Positions 1 through 8,772 of a DNA stretch of 31,671 nucleotides are shown here, piece by piece. The notes under the pieces were generated by a model that saw only the letters and a program-made list of their open reading frames with translations, did no database searches and was not told the DNA's origin. The position numbers and the translations under genes are program-made. Source of the stretch: Sphingobium sp. (GTDB taxonomy: Bacteria > Pseudomonadota > Alphaproteobacteria > Sphingomonadales > Sphingomonadaceae); the NCBI GenBank assembly GCA_030148625.1, contig JASBTC010000225.1, positions 1 to 31,671 of the forward strand. The letters run 5' to 3'. Position 1 is the first letter of the stretch, and the number at the start of each line of letters is the position of its first letter.

Positions 1-1741
1 GAGTTACCGTGTATCGGCAATCTATAATTACAGCGAGGGCAACGTCATCAACACGTATCGGGATCCGGTATTCGATCGCGGCCCTCGCCGTACCAACGGA
101 ACGGATCGGTTCGCTGCTCGCGCGCAACTTCGTTTCCAGCCTTCGAGCGAGACCGATATCCTGCTCAATATCCATGGCGGCGTCGATCGTTCGGACAATT
201 TCCATTATCAGGTGATGCCGCTCCAGGAGGCGGGATATCTCGATCCATTCTTTGGCACGCCGGACCTGTTCGCTGTCTCGCCGGTCTGCTTTAATCAGAA
301 GCGTCCGACGGCACCGTCCTGCCTCACGGGCACGCAAAATCTGGCCCAGGTCGATCGCGACGGCAACAATTATACGGTCAACTCCAACCTCGATATTCCC
401 TCCGACATCAAGGCGATCGGGGGCAGCCTGCAGATCGAGCAGCAACTCGGCGCGCTGACTTTGAATTCGATCAGCGCGTATGACAGCTTCACGCGCCGCT
501 ATTACGAAGACGAGGATGGCGGCCCGCTGACCGAACTTCACGTGTATTTCGATGAGGATTTCCGCCACTACAGCCAGGAACTCAGGCTGGCGTCCTCGGA
601 CAGCTCGGCGTTCAGGTGGATCGTCGGCGGTTTCGCGTCGCGCCTCGAGGCCGAAATGAAGCGGCAGGCGGACTATGCCGACGCCACCAATGTCCTGCTC
701 TCGATGGGCATTCCATGGAATGGCATCGTCTACAGCAACCACATTCGTGAAACTTCGTTGGCGGCGTTCGCACACACAACCTATGATTTTGACGATCGCT
801 TCCGAGCGATCTTCGGTCTGCGCTATACGTATGAGCGCAAGTCGATCAACGTTACGAATGCCAACATCATCGGAAATTCGCCGTTATTCGCTCCGATCAC
901 GCGAGAGAATTACACGATCACGTCATATCGTATCAACGACGTCACGCAGCGCGACCACTGGTCGAACCTGTCGGGCAAGATCGGCATTGAATTTCGGCCG
1001 AATGAAGATGTGCTGATCTATGCCCATGGCAGTCGAGGCTTCAAGAGCGGCGGCTTTCCGGGGAGTCTTGGTGTCACCCCGGCGCGACTGAAATCCTATC
1101 GTCCCGAAATAACGGACAATGTCGAGGTCGGTACAAAGACGAATTTTTCGAACAATCGTGGCCGCTTCAATATTGCGGGATTCTACACCAGCGCGCGCGA
1201 TCGATTGGAGTTCGCGACGTCGCCGGACGGAAGCTTTGTCGATTTCACCAACGCCGCGTCCGTTCATATCAAAGGCATCGAGGCGGAACTGGGGTACCAT
1301 TTTCCGGGCGACTTCAGCGTGCAGATGTCGGGTGCTTATACAGATGCGAAATATCGTGATTTTGTCGACAGAGGGAGTGGCGCGATCTACTCGGGCAACA
1401 GGCTTCCGTTTTCGCCGGTCTGGACCGGAAACATCCAGCTGGAAAAATCGATCCGGCTGCCAAATGACGACGAGATATCGTTCCAGACCAACGCGAATTA
1501 TGTTGGCAGGATGTACTTCAGTGCCGACAATTTACGGGCAGTCAGTGGCGGAAATTACGCGCTCTGGAATGGTCGTGTCGAGTTCCGTCATGGCGATCCG
1601 GGTTTCAGTGCAGCGGTCTTCGTTCGCAATATTCTCGACAAGCAGGCGCGTTTGGGTGGTGCCTTCGGCGTTACGGGAAATGCCGCGCTCAACTATAGCC
1701 AGCGCCGCTCCGTTGGCGTTGACCTGAAATATGATTGGTAG
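1..1741 (+). CDS. TonB-dependent receptor, C-terminal part (5' end outside window)
   Basis: This is an outer-membrane TonB-dependent receptor that would take up a bulky substrate using TonB energy. The reading frame is open from base 2, upstream of the first ATG at 212, and reads SYRVSAIYNYSEGNVINTYR, which is beta-barrel sequence, so the N-terminal signal, TonB box and plug lie left of the window. Barrel features include SGKIGIEFRPNEDVLIYAHG, the receptor-type HGSRGFKSGGF segment, NVEVGTKTNF, and the closing strand ending in an aromatic residue (VDLKYDW). About 580 residues are visible. It is followed by a strong hairpin and a second complete receptor gene. The family is very likely; the substrate cannot be read from the sequence. 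Confidence 0.93.
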   Translation, partial: SYRVSAIYNYSEGNVINTYRDPVFDRGPRRTNGTDRFAARAQLRFQPSSETDILLNIHGGVDRSDNFHYQVMPLQEAGYLDPFFGTPDLFAVSPVCFNQKRPTAPSCLTGTQNLAQVDRDGNNYTVNSNLDIPSDIKAIGGSLQIEQQLGALTLNSISAYDSFTRRYYEDEDGGPLTELHVYFDEDFRHYSQELRLASSDSSAFRWIVGGFASRLEAEMKRQADYADATNVLLSMGIPWNGIVYSNHIRETSLAAFAHTTYDFDDRFRAIFGLRYTYERKSINVTNANIIGNSPLFAPITRENYTITSYRINDVTQRDHWSNLSGKIGIEFRPNEDVLIYAHGSRGFKSGGFPGSLGVTPARLKSYRPEITDNVEVGTKTNFSNNRGRFNIAGFYTSARDRLEFATSPDGSFVDFTNAASVHIKGIEAELGYHFPGDFSVQMSGAYTDAKYRDFVDRGSGAIYSGNRLPFSPVWTGNIQLEKSIRLPNDDEISFQTNANYVGRMYFSADNLRAVSGGNYALWNGRVEFRHGDPGFSAAVFVRNILDKQARLGGAFGVTGNAALNYSQRRSVGVDLKYDW

Positions 1742-1770
1742 GGGCGACGATACCGGCAACGACATGTTCA

Positions 1771-1807
1771 GACCTTGCGGGCGCGATAGCGAGACGCCCG
1801 CAAGGTC
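1771..1807 (+). terminator. Hairpin between two receptor genes, probable terminator
   Basis: A perfect 13-bp stem (GACCTTGCGGGCG at 1771-1783 pairing with 1795-1807) encloses an 11-nt loop. It lies 30 nt after the stop of the first receptor. No clear T-run follows (the sequence continues ggatttgagcg), so it is either a weak intrinsic terminator or a 3'-end stabilising hairpin. Confidence 0.6.
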
Positions 1808-1917
1808 GGATTTGAGCGTGATGCTCCGAACGTTTTGACGCTTTGATCCTGCGCGATGCGTGGCCGTTCGAGAGGTGTCATCAGTTCTGGCGACAGAAGA
1901 ATTCTTCGCGCTCGGCT

Positions 1918-1940
1918 ACCATCGATCGCAGATCGACGGT
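1918..1940. promoter_or_regulatory. Imperfect dyad upstream of second receptor
   Basis: ACCATCGA (1918-1925), a 7-nt spacer and TCGACGGT (1933-1940) form an inverted repeat with one mismatch per arm of eight. It ends about 40 nt before the start codon of the receptor at 1983. Its position suits an operator, but no regulator is identified and GATCG-rich sequence is common in this genome. Confidence 0.25.
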
Positions 1941-1982
1941 GGTCAAAAAAAGACGAATCCCAGGGAGGCGAAGGCTTTACTC

Positions 1983-4283
1983 ATGCGAACCAAAACCCAT
2001 CAAATCTTGTTGGCAATCAGCCCGCTGGCGCTGCTTGCTCCCGCTCCGGCGGCTTTTGCGCAGGACAGCCAGGCCGGCGATCAAGCTGACGATCCCGGCG
2101 AGATCATCGTCACTGCGACGCGTCAGAGGGAGAGTATCAACAAGGTGCCGATCAGCGTCAGCGCCCTGTCGCGCGAGACTCTCGACAGCCGCGGTATCAG
2201 GGATTTCTCGGATATCGTCCGTCAGACCCCGGGGGTCACGATCGAGCGCAGCAACACGACCTCGAACATCGCGATCCGCGGCGTGAATTCGTCGGTCGGC
2301 GCCGCGACGACGGGCGTCTATATCGACGATGTGCCGATCCAGATCCGTCAGCTCGGCTATGGCGGCGGGAACACCTATCCGGTCGTATTCGATCTCGAGC
2401 GCGTCGAAGTGCTTCGCGGTCCGCAGGGAACGCTGTTCGGCGCCGGCTCCGAAGGCGGTACCGTGCGGTTCATCACCCAGCAGCCGAGCTTCGGCGATCT
2501 GAATATCTACGGACGCGCCGAACTCAGCAGCACGGAGCATGGCGGGGCCAATGGCGAGGCCGGTGTCGCGCTGAGTGGGCCGCTGGTCGCCGACACGCTG
2601 GCTTTCGCCGCAAGCGGCTATTTTCGCCGCGACGGCGGCTTCGTCGACAGGATCAGTTCGTTCACCGAGCAGGTCGTCGACAAGAACGCGAACCGCATGG
2701 ACAGCTATGTCGGCCGCGCCGCATTGACGTGGCAGCCATCGTCGACCGTCAAGATCACGCCGTCCTTCTTCTTCCAGGATATCAAGGGCAATGACAGCGC
2801 CGAGTCGTGGGAATTGTACTCCGACTATGGCCAGCATGACTTCCGCAATGCCAATCAGGTCCGCGAAAAGAGCCGCGATAAATTCTATCTCGCGGCGTTG
2901 AACGCCAGCGTGGAACTTGGCGGAGTCGATCTGATCGCGGTCGGATCCTATTTCGATCGCCGGCAGACATTCGTCCAGGACTATACCACCTTTGACCAGA
3001 CGCTGTTCACGGGTGTGAATAGCCTGCCTCTTTTCCCCGATCAACAGGCGCCTTCCGACTTTCTGATCGCGCAAAAGAACTGGACGGGTGAAATTCGGCT
3101 TCAGTCGAGCCAGCCGGACAGCGCCTTCAGCTGGGTCCTTGGCGGCTTTTATGCGCATGCCAGGCAGACCTCGCTCCAGCAGGTCGTCGACCCTTATCTG
3201 CCGGTCTATCTTTTCGGTGAGGCGAATCCCCAGCCAGGGTTTTCGGTCTATGATCAGAATGCGGTCGCCACCGACAAGCAGGCTGCGATATTCGGCCAGT
3301 TGACCTACAAGATCACCGACAAGATCTCAGCAATCGCCGGCCTGCGCTACAGCCATACCGTCTTTTCGATTCACAGTATCGCGCAAGGCTTCGTCGTGGG
3401 GCCGCTCGTCGAAGATCGCGGCCGACAAACCGAGAATCCGGTTACGCCGAAATTCGGTCTTAACTATCAGGTGACGCCCGACACGCTGGTCTACGTGTCC
3501 GCATCTCGCGGCTTCCGCGTGGGTGGGTATAATCCGCAAGTGGGGACTTTCTGCGGGCCCGAGCTCGCTTCGATCGGCTATCCGGGCGGACGGCCGGCCA
3601 ATTTCAAGTCGGACTCGGTCTGGAGCTATGAATTGGGCGTCAAGAGCCGTTTCGGCGGCGGCCTCGGCAGCGTTCAGGCCAGCGTCTATCAGATCGATTG
3701 GAAAGACATTCAACAGCCCGTCGGGCTCAACTCCTGCGGCTTCCAATTCTCGTCCAACCTTGGGCAGGCGCGCAGTCGCGGATTTGACCTTCAGCTGGAA
3801 CTCAAGCCGACCGACCGGCTGACGCTCCAGGCCGAGGTCGGCTATGTCAATGCCAAATTCCTCGACACCATCACTGGCGGACCGACCGCAACCGTGCCGA
3901 TCATCAGCAAGGGCGATCACGTATTGGGCGCGCCATGGACGGTCTCGCTGCACGGGCAATATGATTTTGACTTGTTCAAATCCAGAGGCGGATATTTCCG
4001 GACCGATTTCGACTATCGGGCCAAGCAGACATCGCTGCCGCCTTTCCTCAACCCGGCAAATGGTGCGATCGACACGGATCTGACCTTGCCACCGGCCGTG
4101 ACCTTCTGGTCGGCGCGTCTCGGCGTTCGCCCCGGTAACTTCGATATCTCGCTGTTCGTCAACAACATCCTCGACAAGGCCACATGGACGCGCCGGGAAC
4201 GGGCGCAGAACCCCGGGGAGTTCTTCCGTCGTGAGACCCTTCGTCCGCGCACCTTCGGTTTGACCGCAAGCTATCGTTACTGA
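1983..4283 (+). CDS. TonB-dependent receptor
   Basis: A complete outer-membrane TonB-dependent receptor of 766 residues. The start at 1983 is chosen over the in-frame ATG at 1860 because it follows a purine-rich ribosome site (GGGAGGCGAAGG) and opens directly with a signal peptide (cleavage after about residue 26, AFA|QD). A TonB box, GEIIVTAT, lies at about residues 39-46. The plug follows, with IRGVNSS, VYIDDVP and the conserved ERVEVLRGPQGTLFG signature. The barrel ends with a typical aromatic terminus (ASYRY). Forty-seven bases separate it from a secreted amidohydrolase on the same strand, so it probably supplies the substrate of the enzymes encoded downstream. Receptors of this type are very numerous in sphingomonads, and the ligand is unknown. 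Confidence 0.95.
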   Translation: MRTKTHQILLAISPLALLAPAPAAFAQDSQAGDQADDPGEIIVTATRQRESINKVPISVSALSRETLDSRGIRDFSDIVRQTPGVTIERSNTTSNIAIRGVNSSVGAATTGVYIDDVPIQIRQLGYGGGNTYPVVFDLERVEVLRGPQGTLFGAGSEGGTVRFITQQPSFGDLNIYGRAELSSTEHGGANGEAGVALSGPLVADTLAFAASGYFRRDGGFVDRISSFTEQVVDKNANRMDSYVGRAALTWQPSSTVKITPSFFFQDIKGNDSAESWELYSDYGQHDFRNANQVREKSRDKFYLAALNASVELGGVDLIAVGSYFDRRQTFVQDYTTFDQTLFTGVNSLPLFPDQQAPSDFLIAQKNWTGEIRLQSSQPDSAFSWVLGGFYAHARQTSLQQVVDPYLPVYLFGEANPQPGFSVYDQNAVATDKQAAIFGQLTYKITDKISAIAGLRYSHTVFSIHSIAQGFVVGPLVEDRGRQTENPVTPKFGLNYQVTPDTLVYVSASRGFRVGGYNPQVGTFCGPELASIGYPGGRPANFKSDSVWSYELGVKSRFGGGLGSVQASVYQIDWKDIQQPVGLNSCGFQFSSNLGQARSRGFDLQLELKPTDRLTLQAEVGYVNAKFLDTITGGPTATVPIISKGDHVLGAPWTVSLHGQYDFDLFKSRGGYFRTDFDYRAKQTSLPPFLNPANGAIDTDLTLPPAVTFWSARLGVRPGNFDISLFVNNILDKATWTRRERAQNPGEFFRRETLRPRTFGLTASYRY

Positions 4284-4330
4284 AAATCTGGCGAGCAGGC
4301 CCGTTCGGGCAAGAATGAAGGACCAGCGTA

Positions 4331-6067
4331 ATGTTCCGTTTCAACAGACCGAAGCCCCGGCAACCGATCGTGCTTTCCTGTGCAGTTGCGCTCGCCTTCA
4401 CTTGCCCGGCGGGCGTGGTCAATGCCGCGCCCGCGCAAGCCGACATCCTGTTCGTCAACGGGAAGATCTACACGCCAGGCGGATGGCGCAGCGCCATGGA
4501 AGTGACCGCCGGTCGCATTTCAAGGACCGGCGACGACGCCGAGGCGGCGAAATGGCGCGAGCGGGCGCGCCAGATCGTCGATCTCAAAGGAAAGACCATC
4601 CTGCCCGGCTTGTACGACATGCACGTACATCCGATTTTGCAGGCAAAAGGGGGGGAGGGGCAGTGCAGCATCCCGCAAGATGCGAACGCGCAAAAGCTGC
4701 TCGATCTGGTCGCTGCGTGCGTGAAAGCGGCCAAGCCCGGTGACTGGGTCGCGGGCGGCCAATGGCAGGCTTCGCTGCTGCAGGGGACGCCGATCACCAC
4801 GGCCACGCTCGACCGGATTTCGCCGAACAACCCCGTCATGCTGTTCGACGTCAGCGGCCACAGCATCTGGGCAAATTCGCTTGCGCTGGTGGCTGCCGGC
4901 ATCACCGATGCCACACCCAATCCGGAAGGCGGCATCATCGAACGCGATGGTGCCGGAAAGCCCACCGGTATCCTGCGCGAAACCGCGGGGCGGCTGGTGA
5001 CAGCCAAGATCCCGCCCCAGCCACAGGCCCGGACGGCCAGCAACTTGCAACATCACCTGGCCATGCTCTCGGGATATGGCGTGGTCGGCTATGTCGAGGC
5101 CATGGCCTATCGCGACGATCTCGAAGTCTATGCGCAACTTGCCGACAAGGGCCTTCTTCGCCAGCATGTGCAGGCCTGCATTGCCTTTTCGGAAGCGGGG
5201 CAGGCAAATCCCGGCTTCGAACAGACGGTGGCGGCGCGGCGACACTATGGCCGCAAGACCTTCAATGCCAATTGCATCAAGGTCTTCGCTGACGGCGTCC
5301 CGACCGAAAGCCACACTGCGGCCATGCTTGCGCCCTATCAGGCCGGGCAGCCGAACGCGCCCGCGGAGGGGCTCCTGCTTTTCGATCCCGAGAAGATGGC
5401 GAAACTCGTGACCTCATGGGACAAGCAGGGCATCACCGTGATGTTCCATGCGGCGGGCGATCGTGCCGTTCGCGCGGCCCTTGATGCGATCGAGGCGGCG
5501 CGCAAGGCCAATGGCCTGGGTGGTCCCATTCATCAGGTCGGGCACTCCACCTTTGTGGATCCGGCTGATCTGCCCCGATTCAAGGCGCTGAACGTCGCGG
5601 TCGAGTTCTCACCCTATCTCTGGGATCCGCAACCCATCAACGACGACATCACCACTGCGGTGGGGAAACCCCGTATCGATCGGGTGTGGCCGATCAAGGA
5701 GGGCTTCAAGGCCGGGGCGCTGACCATTGCCGGGTCGGACTGGGCGGTCGTTCCCACACCCAATCCATGGATCGGGATCGAGACTGCGATCACCAGGCGC
5801 AATCCCGGAGGGAGCGAACGCAGTTTTGGGGTGGATGAGGCGATCACGCTGCCGCAGGCAATCGACATGTTTTCGATCAATGCCGCGCGCCGCATGGGAA
5901 TCGATCGCGAGGCCGGATCGCTGGCGCCCGGAAAATCGGCCGACTTCGTCGTGCTCGATCGCAACCCCTTCGACATCCCGGTCACGCAGATCCACACGAT
6001 CCAGCCCGCCGAGACCTGGATCGCCGGCAGCAGGATATTTGCCCGAGAGACTGCGGGCAGTCGCTAG
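4331..6067 (+). CDS. Secreted metal-dependent amidohydrolase, YtcJ-like (amidohydrolase family 3)
   Basis: A 578-residue hydrolase of the amidohydrolase superfamily, expected to cleave an amide, cyclic amide or related bond with a divalent metal. The N terminus is a signal peptide (basic start, hydrophobic core at about residues 12-30, VNA|APA), so it should act in the periplasm. The metal site is recognisable: DMHVHP (H98, H100), HAAGDRAV (H373), HQVGHSTF (H401 and H405) and GSDWAV (D470). ADILFVNGKIYT near the N terminus and SADFVVLDRNPF near the C terminus are the usual small beta-sandwich elements of YtcJ-like proteins. It lies 47 nt after the receptor and 16 nt before the next gene, which fits one transcript. 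Substrate specificity within this broad family cannot be predicted. Confidence 0.9.
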   Translation: MFRFNRPKPRQPIVLSCAVALAFTCPAGVVNAAPAQADILFVNGKIYTPGGWRSAMEVTAGRISRTGDDAEAAKWRERARQIVDLKGKTILPGLYDMHVHPILQAKGGEGQCSIPQDANAQKLLDLVAACVKAAKPGDWVAGGQWQASLLQGTPITTATLDRISPNNPVMLFDVSGHSIWANSLALVAAGITDATPNPEGGIIERDGAGKPTGILRETAGRLVTAKIPPQPQARTASNLQHHLAMLSGYGVVGYVEAMAYRDDLEVYAQLADKGLLRQHVQACIAFSEAGQANPGFEQTVAARRHYGRKTFNANCIKVFADGVPTESHTAAMLAPYQAGQPNAPAEGLLLFDPEKMAKLVTSWDKQGITVMFHAAGDRAVRAALDAIEAARKANGLGGPIHQVGHSTFVDPADLPRFKALNVAVEFSPYLWDPQPINDDITTAVGKPRIDRVWPIKEGFKAGALTIAGSDWAVVPTPNPWIGIETAITRRNPGGSERSFGVDEAITLPQAIDMFSINAARRMGIDREAGSLAPGKSADFVVLDRNPFDIPVTQIHTIQPAETWIAGSRIFARETAGSR

Positions 6068-6083
6068 AGAAAAGGGCCTGAAA

Positions 6084-7193
6084 ATGTCGCGCACGGCACT
6101 CTACCAGAACGAACGCTGCTTCTGGCATTCGACGGGCGTCCAGGCGCTGTTCTTCCCGCTGGACACCTGGGTTCAACCGCCGACCGGCACCTATGGCGCC
6201 GATACGCCGGATTCGAAGCGCAGGCTGCTCAATCTGGCGCAGGCCTCCGGGATCGTGGACTCGCTTGCTTTGCCCAGAGCGGAACCCGCTTGCAGGGAGG
6301 ATCTGCTCAGGATCCATCCTGCCGAATATCTCGATCGTTTCCAGGCGCTAAGCGATGCGGGCGGAGGCGATCTCGGCCAACTCGCGCCCTTCAGCAAGGG
6401 CGGCTACGAGATCGCCTGCATCTCGGCCGGTCTGGCCGTCGGCGCGCTCGATGCTGTCGTCGCCGGGCAGTTTGCGAATGCCTATGCGCTGTGCCGGCCG
6501 GCGGGGCATCACTGTCTGCCGGATATGCCGATGGGCTTCTGCCTGCTGTGCAATATCCCGATCGCCGTCGAGGCCGCGAGAGCGAAACATGGTCTCGGGA
6601 AAGTCGCCATAATCGATTGGGATGTTCATCATGGCAACGGCACCCAGCATGTCTATTATGATCGTGCCGACACGCTGACCATCTCCATCCATCAGGACCG
6701 CTGCTTTCCGCCCGGCTATAGCGGCGCGAACGAAAGGGGCGGTGGTCCGGGGCAGGGGACCAACATCAACATTCCGCTGCCGGCCGGGTCGGGGCATGAA
6801 ACCTATTTGCGGGCGATGCGAAAGATCGTCCTGCCCGCGCTGGCGGCGTTCGGGCCCGAGGCGATCGTGGTCGCAGGCGGTCTTGATGCCAATGCGGTCG
6901 ATCCGCTCGCCCGAATGCTGCTTCACAGTGAATCCTTTCGCGAGATGACGCGCATGGTGATGGACGCAGCCGCGGATTTGTGCGGCGGGCGGCTCGTGGT
7001 CGTTCATGAAGGGGGCTATGCCGAAGCCTATGTGCCGTTTTGCGGCCATGCTGTGCTCGAAACGCTGAGCGGGATCCGCACCGCGGTCGAAGACCATGAA
7101 ATGGAAATGTTCTCGCTGTGGCAGCCCGGCGCTCGCGCGCAGGCGTTTCAGGACGATTGGGTCGACGATCTGGCAAAGGAATTGGGGGCATGA
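6084..7193 (+). CDS. Histone-deacetylase-like amidohydrolase (acetylpolyamine amidohydrolase / class II HDAC family)
   Basis: A 369-residue zinc amidohydrolase of the HDAC/AcuC/AphA superfamily. No signal peptide is seen, so it should be cytosolic. The start at 6084 follows a purine-rich stretch (agagaaaaggg); the frame is open further upstream, but only as overlap with the preceding gene. The catalytic centre is intact: the RPAGHHC histidine pair (H142, H143), zinc ligands in IDWDVHHGNGT (D180, H182) and AGGLDANAVDPLARM (D268), and HEGGY near the C terminus. Family members remove acetyl or other acyl groups from amines. In this operon it more likely deacylates a small amide than a protein. 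The stop overlaps the next start (ATGA at 7190-7193), indicating translational coupling. Family is certain, substrate unknown. Confidence 0.92.
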   Translation: MSRTALYQNERCFWHSTGVQALFFPLDTWVQPPTGTYGADTPDSKRRLLNLAQASGIVDSLALPRAEPACREDLLRIHPAEYLDRFQALSDAGGGDLGQLAPFSKGGYEIACISAGLAVGALDAVVAGQFANAYALCRPAGHHCLPDMPMGFCLLCNIPIAVEAARAKHGLGKVAIIDWDVHHGNGTQHVYYDRADTLTISIHQDRCFPPGYSGANERGGGPGQGTNINIPLPAGSGHETYLRAMRKIVLPALAAFGPEAIVVAGGLDANAVDPLARMLLHSESFREMTRMVMDAAADLCGGRLVVVHEGGYAEAYVPFCGHAVLETLSGIRTAVEDHEMEMFSLWQPGARAQAFQDDWVDDLAKELGA

Positions 7194-7864
7194 TTGCAAG
7201 GCTGTTCCTGGGCATCGCCGCCATTCTGTCGGTTACGGCGGCTTCGGCTCAGCCCGATACCGGATGGCGCGAAAAGGTGCGGCAGTTCGCCGAGGCCAAG
7301 CTGAAGCATCCGGCCTGGGGCTATAGCCACTCCGTGCGGGACTATGAACTCGCCAAGGAACTCGCCGGCACCGATCGCGTCGCAGTCGACGACGATATTC
7401 TCTTCGCTGCGGCCATGCTGCACGACATCGCGGCGTTCCCGGCTTATGCCCAGAAGGATGTCGATCATGCGGACCGCGCGGCGGCGCTGGTGGGGGATAT
7501 CCTCAAAGACGCGGGCTTTCCGATGGCGAAGCTGCCTGCCGTGCAGTCGGCCATCCGCACGCATATGTTCTTCCGCGATCCCGTCGGGGCGGAGGCCATC
7601 TACCTGCACGATGCCGATGCTCTCGATTGGCTGGGCGCGGTCGGCATTGCCCGGCTGACGGCGACCGTCGATTTGACCGGGACGATCATTGGCGGTTCGC
7701 CGGACGGGCTCGCCGTCGTGCACGGCCTGAAGGCCAATCTGGATGCGGTGCCGCCGAAAGTGGTGTCGAAGGCTGGTCAGGCGCTCCTCCCCGAACGCCG
7801 TGAATTCCTGAAGCGCTATCTCGATACACTCGCAAGGGAAACCAATGGCTTCAAGAATCTCTAA
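7190..7864 (+). CDS. Secreted HD-domain protein
   Basis: A 224-residue protein with a signal peptide (IARLFLGIAAILSVTAASA, then QPD), so probably periplasmic. It has an HD metal-binding fold: YSHSVRDYELA (first His), AAAMLHDIAAF (the HD pair) and a later HDADALDWLGAVG with further acidic ligands. HD proteins include phosphohydrolases and, with a similar DDDILFAAAMLHDI pattern, cyanamide-hydratase-type enzymes; a secreted form in a catabolic operon suggests hydrolysis or hydration of a small molecule rather than nucleotide signalling. The start codon overlaps the stop of the preceding gene, and the 3' end overlaps the next start by 20 bases. An in-frame ATG at 7118 lies inside the upstream gene and is rejected. 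Confidence 0.85.
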   Translation: MIARLFLGIAAILSVTAASAQPDTGWREKVRQFAEAKLKHPAWGYSHSVRDYELAKELAGTDRVAVDDDILFAAAMLHDIAAFPAYAQKDVDHADRAAALVGDILKDAGFPMAKLPAVQSAIRTHMFFRDPVGAEAIYLHDADALDWLGAVGIARLTATVDLTGTIIGGSPDGLAVVHGLKANLDAVPPKVVSKAGQALLPERREFLKRYLDTLARETNGFKNL

Positions 7865-8765
7865 TCTGCTGGGAGCATTGCTCCTGGCTGCAATTCCGGC
7901 GTCGGTGTCCGCCAAGCCTGCCGCGCCGCCGCTGACGGTGATCGTCTACAAGGGCGGCTTTGCCACGGTGAATTCCTTCATAATTTCCAATGGCAAAAGC
8001 CTCACCGTCGTCGATGTCCAGCGCAAGGGGTATGAAGCTGAAAAACTCGCCGAATTGGTGCGCTCGTTGCGATTGCCGCTGACGCAGGTCTTCGTCACGC
8101 ATGGCCACACGGACCATTTCACAGGCATGCATGTCTTTCGGGATCGGTTTCCGAAGGCCCGCATCCGGGTGGCGAACGAGGCCATCAGGCGCGATGTGAA
8201 GGACTATGCGATCTATATGGATCAGGGCGGCGCGACCGAAGCGGAGTCACCCCTGGAGCGCCCCTTGCGGCCCAGATCGGCGGCATTTCCCCAGGGGTTC
8301 GACTATGAACGCACGATCGGGCTGCTTCCCGGCGCGACGCTGGACCTGACCGGGGGAGGAGGCTGCGAGGTCAGCACCGGCTATCCGGCGACCGAAGCAC
8401 CGCACATGGCGACGCTCTATTGCCGCTCGATCAACGCGCTGTTTCTGTCGGACCTTGGTTACAACAAAGTCCATCCCTGGATGGGCGATGACATCACGCT
8501 GGCGCGGGTGGCGGCCTGGCGCGCCGAACTGGTGCGGATACGCCAGCAATTCGGTGCCCTCAATCCTGTCGTCTATCCCGGCCATGGCGATCCGGGCGAT
8601 CTGTCGATGGTCGACGCACAGATCGGCTATTTCGACGATTATCTGCGCATAGTTGCCACGGCGAAGAATCGGGGGGATGCGACGGCCCGGATTGTTGCCC
8701 TATATCCTGATTACAAAGAGGTGGACTTCTTCCTCAAATACAGCCTGCTCAATCACATTCCCTGA
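7845..8765 (+). CDS. Secreted metallo-beta-lactamase-fold hydrolase
   Basis: A 306-residue MBL-fold hydrolase with a signal peptide (LLGALLLAAIPASVSA, then KPA), hence probably periplasmic. The canonical metal motif is intact at residues 85-91 (THGHTDH), followed by TGMHVFRDRF. Later family elements are EAPHMATLYC, ALFLSDLGYNKVHPW and VVYPGHGDPGD. It would hydrolyse an ester, lactone, thioester or amide bond with two metal ions. It overlaps the preceding gene by 20 bases in another frame, which suggests coupled translation, and ends 7 nt before the next start. The specific substrate cannot be assigned. Confidence 0.9.
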   Translation: MASRISNLLGALLLAAIPASVSAKPAAPPLTVIVYKGGFATVNSFIISNGKSLTVVDVQRKGYEAEKLAELVRSLRLPLTQVFVTHGHTDHFTGMHVFRDRFPKARIRVANEAIRRDVKDYAIYMDQGGATEAESPLERPLRPRSAAFPQGFDYERTIGLLPGATLDLTGGGGCEVSTGYPATEAPHMATLYCRSINALFLSDLGYNKVHPWMGDDITLARVAAWRAELVRIRQQFGALNPVVYPGHGDPGDLSMVDAQIGYFDDYLRIVATAKNRGDATARIVALYPDYKEVDFFLKYSLLNHIP

Positions 8766-8772
8766 GGGCATC

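Noticed and set aside
1977..3158. 393-codon open frame on the - strand inside the second receptor
   Set aside because: It is antisense to a well-supported receptor, its composition is typical of a high-GC shadow frame, and no family motif is seen.
4302..4313. GCCCGTTCGGGC as a terminator after the second receptor
   Set aside because: The stem is 5 bp with a 2-base loop and no T-run, and the downstream gene is probably co-transcribed.
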